The position numbers and the translations under genes are program-made. From Lelliottia wanjuensis (GTDB lineage: Bacteria; Pseudomonadota; Gammaproteobacteria; Enterobacterales; Enterobacteriaceae), in the NCBI RefSeq assembly GCF_030238365.1, contig NZ_JASSOT010000051.1, positions 51,484 through 115,483 on the forward strand: DNA of 64,000 nucleotides, given 5' to 3'. The notes below the pieces were generated by a model. That model ran no database searches and had not been told where the DNA came from. It was given only the letters and a program-made list of their open reading frames with translations. This document shows, one piece after another, positions 47,158-55,400 of this stretch (positions are counted from its first letter, which is position 1; each line of letters starts with the position of its first letter).

Positions 47158-50100
47158 TTTTTAGTCGCCTCCTCACTGAGCAGGCTATTCACCTCATCCG
47201 GTTCGTCAGCAGAGCCTTCGGTTTGTGATGACGTGTCTGCACCAAATATCTGCGCCGGTAGGCGGAAGTTCTGTAACTTCAGCAACGCCAGCGGCCCGCT
47301 ACCGCGCTCAGTACGTAATATCCACCGTATCTTTCGAGTGTCCGGCATGGTGAGCGTGAGCTGCCAGCGACTTTCGTCCAGTTGTTTTGTTTCAGCATGT
47401 GCCAGCCAGCGGATGAGCCCCAGCGAACCGGGGTAATTCCCCTGCAGCCGTGCGCCTGCATCAATGCTGGTCCATGTCAGCTGTGTGCCCGGCTGGTAGG
47501 TGTCTCCTGGCCAGCGGAACCCCTGCCAGCTTTCCATCTGATTAAAGTAATGCAGTTTCTGCCCGTCAATCGTCAGCATCGTTTCCACCACATCCGGAGC
47601 CGGACGCGCCCGCAGTTCAAAGTGGATCCCCTGACTGCCTGCTGGATATAAAATGCCGGAGATTTCACCTAACTGATTAACCGCCTTCAGGAAGGCTGGA
47701 TTGACCGTCAGCCCTTGGGTGTTCAGCGTATTGACCACCCAGCGATGACCTTCTTTATGCAACAGACCATCCAGTTCGCGGGTGAGGAACTGGTCAATCC
47801 GTCCGCTGTCCTGACGGATAAAATCAGCCAGCGCGGGCAGGGAAACATCGCTGTCGCTGTCGGCAAACGGGTATCGCCCGGCGAAAGTTTCGTCCCATTC
47901 GTTCACGACGCTGTCACGCCACTGGTCGTTCAGGCTCGCGGCAGCGGGCTCCAGCACCGCCTGCCAGGACTGTTTCAGCGGCTGGACAAACATCGTCTGG
48001 CCGAAGCCACTCCACTCCGCTCCGAGACTGGCGGCAACCAGGCTGCCGTATTCCTGGCTGTCTGTGAGGTCAACGCTTTTGCCTCTAAAGACTGTTTGGG
48101 CCAGTAGCTGCATCATTTCCTGCGGTTCGGCGGCATCCGCAATCTGCTGAAGCTTCAGCCGCACACGCGTCACGCGGGTCAGATAGGTTTGCAAACTAAG
48201 TATATTATCGCCGGAGGAGGCCGTCGTGGATGGCGCTTTCCCCATCAGCATCAGCAGCGGACCAAAGGTTTTATCCAGTGGGCCAGTCAGCTCTGCGCTT
48301 TTCTGGTCAATCACCGGAGCCTCTTCTTGTTTATCCGCAAGCAGCTCTTTGGCGGATTTTATCAGCGAGTCCGATAAGGCGGCATGTTGCCGTCCGGTCT
48401 GCCCTTGCTCTGCCAGCGTGTTCATCAGCGCTATCAGCGGTGACTGGCGTACGTCGCTCATCAGGGTGAGCTGGTCGGTCACATCCGACAGGTTCTGCGT
48501 TTTGTTCCAGCGTACGCTGTTCAGAAACCGCAGCCAGGTGGCCGAGAAATCCGAGAAATAGCGCTCAGTGAGGCGCTGTTGCAGCACTTCAGGCAGCACA
48601 TCCTGACTGACCTGCTGACGGTTATCGCTCAGCACCCAGTCAATTTCATCCCGTCGGGCGGTTACCGCTTTTTCAATCGCCGGTTGAACTGCCTCTTCCC
48701 ACGCCCTGCGGGTAAACACGCCCGGAATATACTCATCGGTGGTAAATAGCTGCCGGGCATCGGTGTCGCCGGTCATCTCCTCAAGCGTCATATCCGCATA
48801 GTTGCGTCGCGCCTGCGTAAGGATAGCCTGGTAAACGGTGTTATCGGCGTTCCGGCGGCCTATCTGCCCCAGCAGAACCTGACGAGTCTGGGCAATCAGA
48901 GCGTTATCTGGGCTGATTTTCCAGTCGGGACGGGTGGGCAGATTAGCGGCGTAAAAGGACCATAAATCCGGTGCCAGGCTTTGCCACAGGCCTGGAGAAA
49001 TCCCCTTGATCTGCGGTGCAACAGACTTCATCACCTGGCTGAAAAAATCAGCCTGTGCTTTTTCCGGATGTACCATCATCAGGTAGGCTTTGAGCTGGTC
49101 GTAGCCGGTTTTTGCCATCGTGGCGCGTTGCAGACTATCCGGGGGCAGATTCGCCAGTTGGGTCAGTTTTTGGTGCAGGCTTTGGGCGGCGGCATCGCGG
49201 ATCAGGCGCTGGCTGGCCGGGCCGTACCACATCCACAGCCTTTCCAGCAGTTGCGGATTATGATTCAGGCCAAAGCGCAGATACCAGGGGGCCCCCTCAA
49301 TGTTCTGTTGTTGCAGCCGCCCGATATCGTTGCGCAGAGCCTGCAAGGCCATCAGTTGTGCATCCGACACCTGACGGCTGTTGACCAGGGAGTGCGCCCG
49401 CAGGGCCGATGCCACCATCTGGTGACGGTTAGTGGTAAACGCAACCACGCTCCCCAGCCCCCACAGCAATATCAATACCAGCAGGCCGTGATACACACCC
49501 TGCTCCCACGGCAGGCCAATATGTTTACCGTATGCCCGCGGGCTGTCGTCAGCTACGCACTGCCAGAGGACAGAATGTTCGTGACGGTGCTCATGCAGCC
49601 CGGCAACGGCCGGAGTCGGGGTTGCCAGTGGCAGGCTGAACATCAAGCCGCGCAGTGGGATTCGTCTGGCGTACTCCGCTAGCCATGGGGCCAATTGCTG
49701 ACGCCATTGTGCAATACCGCCCTGAGCCAGTTCGTGTCCCAGACGCAGTAAAAAATCATGGGACTGTGACTGAAATACCTGCTGTAAACCCTGTTCGCGC
49801 AGCGCAGGCAACAGCAACTGTAACTGCTGTACCACTTTCTCCGACGTGACATTCTGAGGAAACTGCACGCCAACGGGCTGGACCACGCGTTCATCCTGTG
49901 ACCAGAGGCTGTCGCACACCTGCCAGAGCCAGACGGAGGGCTGAAAACGCAGCACCGCCCCCATTTGCTGTAACGTGCGCAGGCCGTTATCCATCCAGCC
50001 CGGCGTCTGACTTTGCTCCGGAGACAGCGCCCAGACCACTGCATCAAACGGGCGACTGCGACGGATCAGGCGCAGGGCCGCAAAACGGGGCACGTCGAGA

Positions 50101-50630
50101 CTGCCGTGCAGACTCCCGCCGTCGATAAGCACCGTGCGCTCCCCTTCCAGCCATTGCTTTTGTTTCAGCGTCGGAACAAGCGATGAAACCAGGCTGTCCT
50201 CCCCCACCACCAGCAACATCCGGACTTTATAGCGCCAGAAAAACCCATAGCGGGAACGCAGGTGCTGTTTCAGGCGCGTGAACTCAGTATGTTGTGGCTG
50301 ATGATCTGTTGCCGTGCTCACCGCAACCGGAATATCATCTCCTGCGGCCTGATGCCGGGTGGCATCAAAACTTTTCCGGCCTGCCGAGCGCAGGGAAAAA
50401 TACATCACCAGCCCGCCCAGTAGCAGCATACCGGTACCGGTACACAGTCCCAGCAGCCAGTGCTCACGTGCCGGCGTTCCACCGACAAGGCCGAGACGTT
50501 CGGGATGTTGCCATACCAACCAGCACAGCGTTCCGCCGACGATTAACAACAGCAGCAACGCCGCCAGGAACCGGTTCTCTGGTTTTTTGAAGCTGATAAA
50601 AGGAATTGAAGGTATTGAAAAAAGCCTCAC
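47154..50630 (-). CDS. tssM: T6SS inner-membrane protein TssM (IcmF family)
   Basis: TssM is the membrane-spanning backbone of the T6SS trans-envelope complex. It has two N-terminal spans (about residues 22-40 and 60-82, LLGLCTGTGMLLLGGLVMYF) and a third near residues 383-404 (GVYHGLLVLILLWGLGSVVAF). Between them is a cytoplasmic NTPase-like domain, then a large periplasmic domain ending in the TssJ-binding C-terminus. The Walker A position reads VGEDSLVSSLVP instead of GxxGxGKT, so ATP binding is probably lost, a known variant. The 1158 residues are normal length. It overlaps the two-TM gene upstream by 4 bp. Confidence 0.94.
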   Translation of the reverse strand: MRLFSIPSIPFISFKKPENRFLAALLLLLIVGGTLCWLVWQHPERLGLVGGTPAREHWLLGLCTGTGMLLLGGLVMYFSLRSAGRKSFDATRHQAAGDDIPVAVSTATDHQPQHTEFTRLKQHLRSRYGFFWRYKVRMLLVVGEDSLVSSLVPTLKQKQWLEGERTVLIDGGSLHGSLDVPRFAALRLIRRSRPFDAVVWALSPEQSQTPGWMDNGLRTLQQMGAVLRFQPSVWLWQVCDSLWSQDERVVQPVGVQFPQNVTSEKVVQQLQLLLPALREQGLQQVFQSQSHDFLLRLGHELAQGGIAQWRQQLAPWLAEYARRIPLRGLMFSLPLATPTPAVAGLHEHRHEHSVLWQCVADDSPRAYGKHIGLPWEQGVYHGLLVLILLWGLGSVVAFTTNRHQMVASALRAHSLVNSRQVSDAQLMALQALRNDIGRLQQQNIEGAPWYLRFGLNHNPQLLERLWMWYGPASQRLIRDAAAQSLHQKLTQLANLPPDSLQRATMAKTGYDQLKAYLMMVHPEKAQADFFSQVMKSVAPQIKGISPGLWQSLAPDLWSFYAANLPTRPDWKISPDNALIAQTRQVLLGQIGRRNADNTVYQAILTQARRNYADMTLEEMTGDTDARQLFTTDEYIPGVFTRRAWEEAVQPAIEKAVTARRDEIDWVLSDNRQQVSQDVLPEVLQQRLTERYFSDFSATWLRFLNSVRWNKTQNLSDVTDQLTLMSDVRQSPLIALMNTLAEQGQTGRQHAALSDSLIKSAKELLADKQEEAPVIDQKSAELTGPLDKTFGPLLMLMGKAPSTTASSGDNILSLQTYLTRVTRVRLKLQQIADAAEPQEMMQLLAQTVFRGKSVDLTDSQEYGSLVAASLGAEWSGFGQTMFVQPLKQSWQAVLEPAAASLNDQWRDSVVNEWDETFAGRYPFADSDSDVSLPALADFIRQDSGRIDQFLTRELDGLLHKEGHRWVVNTLNTQGLTVNPAFLKAVNQLGEISGILYPAGSQGIHFELRARPAPDVVETMLTIDGQKLHYFNQMESWQGFRWPGDTYQPGTQLTWTSIDAGARLQGNYPGSLGLIRWLAHAETKQLDESRWQLTLTMPDTRKIRWILRTERGSGPLALLKLQNFRLPAQIFGADTSSQTEGSADEPDEVNSLLSEEATKK

Positions 50631-51853
50631 GTCACGCTCTCCTGTTGAATAACACAGGGCGCAACGACTACGCTCCAGATGTCATCCTGTCCTTGTTCAC
50701 TGCTGATAATCATGTGCGCTTCATCCCTGAGTTGTACGGCCTGAGCCGCAGCGGCGACAGCCAGCCATGGCGAGGCACAACCTGCGTGGCCCAGAGTCAT
50801 GTCGGGGTGGTGTATAGCGGAAACATTGTCAATTCCCACGAAAGGGGCTTTGCCTGGCAAGGTAATCGCGTTCTGAGCCCCTTCGGCATGCAACCCTGTC
50901 AACCAGAGGTGTTTTAACGTGTCAGGACGCACGGGAACCCATTCGCCCGCCTGCAATACACCGCGTTCAAGGTCCTCGGCGCCACTTTTTTCGGGACGAT
51001 GCAGTAATGCCAGGGGCGACAATGTTTTCTGAGTGAGCCGGTTTGCCAGTAATAACGCCACGACGGTTTCTGTCGTCATTTCTGGCTGCTCAGGTGCAAT
51101 CTGTAAAGCAATAACCAGCAATACTGCGTTATCTTTAATTCGATAATCGAGCCAGTCATCTACATACCCCAGCCCCTTTCCTTTTACGAATTCAACGGGC
51201 TGTTGGAACGCTCTTTTTTGCCAGGCAAAACGCCACACATCTCGAATCTTTTCGCCAGAAAGAGTCGAGGAATATTCCAGCAAAATTGCGACCGGGTTGC
51301 CGGGAGGAAGCGATGAAAATTTTGGCGCTATCTTTTTCAAAATTTCAGTAAAACAATTTAACAGCAAATCCTCACTCGTCTGGCCGGGCGTAACAGGCAG
51401 GCGGCTATGGCGAATATGATGATGTCCCTCCCAGGAAGTTTGCGGAGTTAATTTATTTTCACCACGAAACAGTTCCTGACTCGACGCAGAAAACTGTGCA
51501 TTAATCATGGCTGAGTGCGCGGTAAAACATTCAACGCCGAGTATCTGCAACGCCCGGCGTCCACGCCGTGTTTCCTGTAGTATGACTTCTTCACGCCGTT
51601 GATCCCATGCACTGGCATGAATGCATTCCAGCAGGTATACCCCCTGACGACAAATCATCAGCACTAACCAGACAACGGAAGGGATACCTGCGACAAAGAG
51701 CCAGAATTCCGTCCATTCTGACGCCCATCCTGAAAAACGAATAACTCCCCACCCTATTGCGATAAAGAAAAACAATGCACCTAACCAGCGTATTTTCCTG
51801 GGTGGCGAAGGGCGCACCGCCAGGCCAGGTATAATATTCAGATTTACAGGCAT
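50627..51853 (-). CDS. T6SS-associated two-TM protein of unknown function
   Basis: This is a protein of about 408 residues. It has two N-terminal transmembrane segments (IRWLGALFFFIAIGWGVIRF and FWLFVAGIPSVVWLVLMIC) and a large soluble C-terminal part with PGNPVAILLEYSSTLSGEKIRDVW and EWVPVRPDTLKHLWLTGLHAEGAQNAI. I cannot name the family, though proteins of this layout are often encoded before tssM in enterobacterial T6SS loci. I start at the ATG at 51853; a TTG four codons upstream is possible. It overlaps tssM by 4 bp, so it is translationally coupled to it, and its role is presumably in the membrane complex. Confidence 0.8.
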   Translation of the reverse strand: MPVNLNIIPGLAVRPSPPRKIRWLGALFFFIAIGWGVIRFSGWASEWTEFWLFVAGIPSVVWLVLMICRQGVYLLECIHASAWDQRREEVILQETRRGRRALQILGVECFTAHSAMINAQFSASSQELFRGENKLTPQTSWEGHHHIRHSRLPVTPGQTSEDLLLNCFTEILKKIAPKFSSLPPGNPVAILLEYSSTLSGEKIRDVWRFAWQKRAFQQPVEFVKGKGLGYVDDWLDYRIKDNAVLLVIALQIAPEQPEMTTETVVALLLANRLTQKTLSPLALLHRPEKSGAEDLERGVLQAGEWVPVRPDTLKHLWLTGLHAEGAQNAITLPGKAPFVGIDNVSAIHHPDMTLGHAGCASPWLAVAAAAQAVQLRDEAHMIISSEQGQDDIWSVVVAPCVIQQESVT

Positions 51854-51974
51854 AGAGGATTCCAATCCCTATTGAAATAAAACAGTGATGTGTATTTAAA
51901 TAAATCAGAAGCAAAAAATTAATTTTTAATAAATAGTCAAACCCTGAATTTTACTATTTCACAATTAATGGCAT

Positions 51975-52787
51975 TTATAATGCCATTGTGGATTCCCGCT
52001 CCAGCTCTTCCGGCCAGCACATATTTTTGCGGGGTTTCCAGTTATCCGGCCTTCCTGGATAGACTGGATCCATTACTACCGGCTTGTGCTGCATATACTG
52101 GCAAAGGTGACTCCACAGCCTGCGCTGGGGTTCCGGGTGGCTCATTGCCTGGTTCAGAATAAAACGCTCGATCACTTCATGCGTGCCGGGTTTACAGACA
52201 GCACAATACAAACGGAAGCCCTGAACGTAACGATCGGATTCGTGGCCTATTTCGCCGTGGATATCTGCCCAGTCAAATACCTTGACCGTTGCAGGCCATT
52301 TCCCCCACGGGTTCCAGTGATTTCTGTGGTAGTCAAATATATAGATTTTTTGCCGCTTTCGATTAAAGCGAATCGGTTGGTCTCGAGGAACAAATAATGC
52401 CATTCGCAAATTTAACCAAAAAATTGATAGAACAATAAAAAATACAACAATAGAAACAATCAAAAAGAGTAAATTTGAACTAACTATAAAAATGGAGTAA
52501 AAAAACATCATCAGTGGTGCTAGCAAAGCTGCACTACTAAACAACGCTCCGCCCCACATTATGTTTTCATAGCGAGGCATTTCAAGCCAGGTATCATTAA
52601 TTTCCGTCACGCGAATTAATTGCCCAATGACCGTTTGTGGTTCCTTATTTCCCGGTAAATCTTCCTCCCATCCCTTTAAGGGCGGGGTCAGACGAGGCTT
52701 ACTGGAGAAGCGCGCATTCACCGCATCCCGCACGGTTTGCGCATCCGCAGGCCACACGCTGTCGGGCTGTTTATCCTGTGCTTTCAT
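51975..52787 (-). CDS. Tandem immunity-type membrane protein, copy 4
   Basis: This is one of four tandem paralogs (DUF6708-like by recall) behind the VasX-like effector. The N-terminal soluble part (DKQPDSVWPADAQTVRDAVNA; LTPPLKGWEEDLPG; TEINDTWLEMPRYENI) and the C-terminal half (LRMALFVPRDQPIRFNRKRQKIYIFDYHRN to NMCWPEE) are nearly identical to the other copies. Between them are two hydrophobic spans with sequence unlike the others (ALLAPLMMFFYSIFIV; LLFLIVSIVVFFIVLSIF). I start at MKAQDK (52787), coupled by an ATGA overlap with copy 3 and preceded by GGAG at 6-base spacing. The 270 residues make it the shortest copy. Confidence 0.82.
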   Translation of the reverse strand: MKAQDKQPDSVWPADAQTVRDAVNARFSSKPRLTPPLKGWEEDLPGNKEPQTVIGQLIRVTEINDTWLEMPRYENIMWGGALFSSAALLAPLMMFFYSIFIVSSNLLFLIVSIVVFFIVLSIFWLNLRMALFVPRDQPIRFNRKRQKIYIFDYHRNHWNPWGKWPATVKVFDWADIHGEIGHESDRYVQGFRLYCAVCKPGTHEVIERFILNQAMSHPEPQRRLWSHLCQYMQHKPVVMDPVYPGRPDNWKPRKNMCWPEELERESTMAL

Positions 52788-53651
52788 TCTGATCTCCATT
52801 CCTTGAGCAGATGATTTTTATATGGAGCCGTGGTTGATTCATGTTCCAGGTCTTCCGGCCAGCACATATTTTTGCGGGGTTTCCAGTTATCCGGTCTTCC
52901 CGGATAGACCGGATCCATCACCACCGGCTTGTGCTGCATATACTGGCAAAGGTGGCTCCATAACCTGCGTTGAGGCTCCGGATGGCTCATCGCCTGGTTC
53001 AGAATAAAACGCTCGATCACTTCATGGGTGCCGGGTTTACAGACAGCACAATACAAACGGAAGCCCTGATCGTAACGATCGGATTCGTGGCCTATTTCGC
53101 CGTGGATATCTGCCCAGTCAAATACCTTGACCGTTGCAGGCCATTTCCCCCACGGGTTCCAGTGATTTCTGTGGTAGTCGAATAGATAGATCTTTTGGCG
53201 TTTTCTATTTAATCGGATGGGTTGGTCGCGGGGGACGAACAATGCCATTCGTAAATTCAGAAGAAGCATTGAAACAAAAAAAAATAAAAATAGAAAATAG
53301 AAAATAGAAAATAGAAAATAATATCCCTAAGTGGTTCAAATATCCCGGAACGAAAATAAAAAAGGAAGCACAAATAATAGATACCAATGAAGCCATTATC
53401 CCCAGCCATGCCCCTCCCCACATTATGTTTTCATAGCGAGGCATTTCAAGCCAGGTATCATTAATTTCCGTCACGCGAATTAATTGCCCAATGACCGTTT
53501 GTGGTTCCTTATTTCCCGGTAAATCTTCCTCCCATCCCTTTAAGGGCGGGGTCAGACGAGGCTTACTGGAGAAGCGTGCATTCACCGCAGCCCGCACGGT
53601 TTGCGCATCCGCAGGCCACACGCTGTCGGGCTGTTTATCCTGTGCTTTCAT
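52784..53651 (-). pseudogene. Tandem immunity-type membrane protein, copy 3, out of frame at a 7-bp repeat
   Basis: The N-terminal half reads in frame from MKAQDK (53651) to GILFSIFYFLFSIFIFF, then runs out of frame and stops. The C-terminal half continues one base over from LLLNLRMALFVPRDQPIRL. The break is at four tandem TTTTCTA units. The 868-bp span minus one 7-bp unit is 861 bp, exactly 286 codons plus stop, as in copy 1. The corrected reading gives LFFFVSMLLLNLRMALF, the same pattern as copy 2. It is therefore either a switched-off phase-variable gene or a recent pseudogene. Confidence 0.82.
53291..53318 (-). repeat. Four perfect tandem 7-bp repeats (TTTTCTA) inside immunity copy 3
   Basis: The unit TTTTCTA (plus strand TAGAAAA) occurs four times without mismatch, flanked by a T5 and a T9 run (plus-strand A tracts at 53286-53290 and 53276-53284). 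It encodes part of the membrane span. Seven is not a multiple of three, so each unit gained or lost shifts frame. Three or six units would be in frame and four are not. Confidence 0.88.
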
Positions 53652-54520
53652 TCTGATCTCCATTCCTTGAGCAGATGATTTTTATATGGAGCCGTGGTTG
53701 ATTCATGTTCCAGGTCTTCCGGCCAGCACATATTTTTGCGGGGTTTCCAGTTATCCGGCCTTCCCGGATAGACCGGATCCATCACCACCGGCTTGTGCTG
53801 CATATACTGGCAGAGGTGGCTCCATAACCTGCGTTGAGGCTCCGGATGGCTCATTGCCTGGTTTAAGATAAAGCGCTCGATCACTTCATGGGTGCCGGGT
53901 TTACAGACAGTACAATACAAACGAAAGCCCTGATCGTAACGATCCGATTCATGACCGATTTCGCCGTGGATATCTGCCCAGTCAAATACCTTGACCGTTG
54001 CAGGCCATTTCCCCCATGGGTTCCATTGGTTTCTGTGGTAGTCAAATATATAAATTTTCTGGCGTTTGCGATTGAAGCGGATGGGTTGGTCTCGAGGGAC
54101 GAATAAAACCATTCTTAAATTCAAAATTAGCATTGACAATGAAACGAAAAAAAACGCAACAAAACCCAACAAAAAACCCCAGCCATCACCTGTTTTTAAA
54201 AAGTCGCAAAAAAAATCGATGAGAATAAATAGGCTCATTGGAATAACAATAATTAATATGATTACAATCAACACCCCCCCACCCCACCAAATAATATTTT
54301 CATAGCGCGGCATTTCAAGCCAGGTGTCATTAATTTCTGTCACCCTAACTAATTGCCCAATCACTTCCTGCGGTTCCTGATTTCCCGCTAAGTCTTCCTC
54401 CCAACCCTTTAAGGGCGGGGTCAGACGAGGCTTACTGGAGAAGCGTGCATTCACCGCAGCCCGCACGGTTTGCGCATCCGCAGGCCACACGCTGTCGGGC
54501 TGTTTATCCTGTTCTTTCAT
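53648..54520 (-). CDS. Tandem immunity-type membrane protein, copy 2
   Basis: This is an intact 290-residue paralog with the shared N- and C-terminal parts. Its own hydrophobic middle reads IIWWGGGVLIVIILIIVIPMSLFILIDFF and GWGFLLGFVAFFFVSLSMLIL. The first span begins at a G7 tract (plus-strand C7 at 54274-54280), a potential slippage site. I start at MKEQDK (54520), overlapping the stop of copy 1 by ATGA. Soluble ends with two spans fit an inner-membrane protein that blocks a pore-forming toxin, but immunity is inferred from tandem position behind the effector. Confidence 0.83.
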   Translation of the reverse strand: MKEQDKQPDSVWPADAQTVRAAVNARFSSKPRLTPPLKGWEEDLAGNQEPQEVIGQLVRVTEINDTWLEMPRYENIIWWGGGVLIVIILIIVIPMSLFILIDFFCDFLKTGDGWGFLLGFVAFFFVSLSMLILNLRMVLFVPRDQPIRFNRKRQKIYIFDYHRNQWNPWGKWPATVKVFDWADIHGEIGHESDRYDQGFRLYCTVCKPGTHEVIERFILNQAMSHPEPQRRLWSHLCQYMQHKPVVMDPVYPGRPDNWKPRKNMCWPEDLEHESTTAPYKNHLLKEWRSE

Positions 54521-55377
54521 TCTGACCTCCATTCCTTGAGCAGCTGATTTTTATATGGAGCCGTGGTTGATTCATGTTCCAGGTCTTCCGGCCAGCACAT
54601 ATTTTTGCGGGGTTTCCAGTTATCCGGCCTTCCCGGATAGACCGGATCCATCACCACCGGCTTGTGCTGCATGTACTGACAGAGGTGGCTCCACAACCTG
54701 CGCTGAGGTTCCGGGTGGCTCATGGCCTGGTTCAGGATAAAGCGCTCGATCACTTCATGGGTGCCGGGGTTACAAACAGCACAATACAAACGAAAGCCCT
54801 GATCGTAACGATCGGATTCGTGGCCTATTTCGCCGTGGATATCAGCCCAGTCAAATACCTGGACCGTCGCAGGCCATTTCCCCCACGGGTTCCAGTGATT
54901 TCTGTGGTAGTCGAATAGATAGATCTTTTGTCGTTTTCTATTTAATCGAATGGGTTGATCGCGGGGGACGAATAATGCCATTCTTAACTGAAGCAAGCAC
55001 ACAGAAAACGCAATAAACAGGCAAAAAATATAGAATGGGAAAAAAAACATACCTGTATTATGAAAAAAACCCTGAACAAAAATCAAAGAAGAAGCACAAA
55101 GAAAGAAAAACAACGAAAATACCCCCCCAAACCATGCTCCCCCCCACAGTATATTTTCATAACGAGGTATTTCCAGCCAGGTATCATTGATTTGTGTCAC
55201 GCGAATTAATTGGCCAATGGCCGTTTGTGACTCCTGATTTCCGGGTAAATCTTCCTGCCATCCCTTTAAGGGAGGTGTTAGGCGAGGTTTGCGTGAAAAG
55301 CACGCATTCACCGCATCCCGCACGGTTTGCGCATCCGCGGGCCACGGAGCACCGGGTTGTTTTTCCTGTTCTTTCAT
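54517..55377 (-). CDS. Tandem immunity-type membrane protein, copy 1
   Basis: This is a 286-residue paralog directly after the VasX-like effector gene (24 bp gap), the standard place for the cognate immunity gene. It keeps the shared ends, with more differences at the N-terminus than the other copies (MKEQEKQPGAPWPADAQ; KPRLTPPLKGWQEDLPG). The spans are VFSLFFFLCASSLIFVQGF and FFFPFYIFCLFIAFSVCLL. Two C7 tracts on the plus strand (55122-55128 and 55139-55145) lie at the start of the first span. I start at MKEQEK, as the other copies do, because AAGGAATG is too close to the upstream ATG. Confidence 0.83.
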   Translation of the reverse strand: MKEQEKQPGAPWPADAQTVRDAVNACFSRKPRLTPPLKGWQEDLPGNQESQTAIGQLIRVTQINDTWLEIPRYENILWGGAWFGGVFSLFFFLCASSLIFVQGFFHNTGMFFFPFYIFCLFIAFSVCLLQLRMALFVPRDQPIRLNRKRQKIYLFDYHRNHWNPWGKWPATVQVFDWADIHGEIGHESDRYDQGFRLYCAVCNPGTHEVIERFILNQAMSHPEPQRRLWSHLCQYMQHKPVVMDPVYPGRPDNWKPRKNMCWPEDLEHESTTAPYKNQLLKEWRSE

Positions 55378-55400
55378 TCTTGTTTCCATTCCTTAAAGGG

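Noticed and set aside
53291..53318. Repeated units read as a CRISPR-like array
   Set aside because: Units are 7 bp, directly adjacent, with no spacers and inside a coding region.
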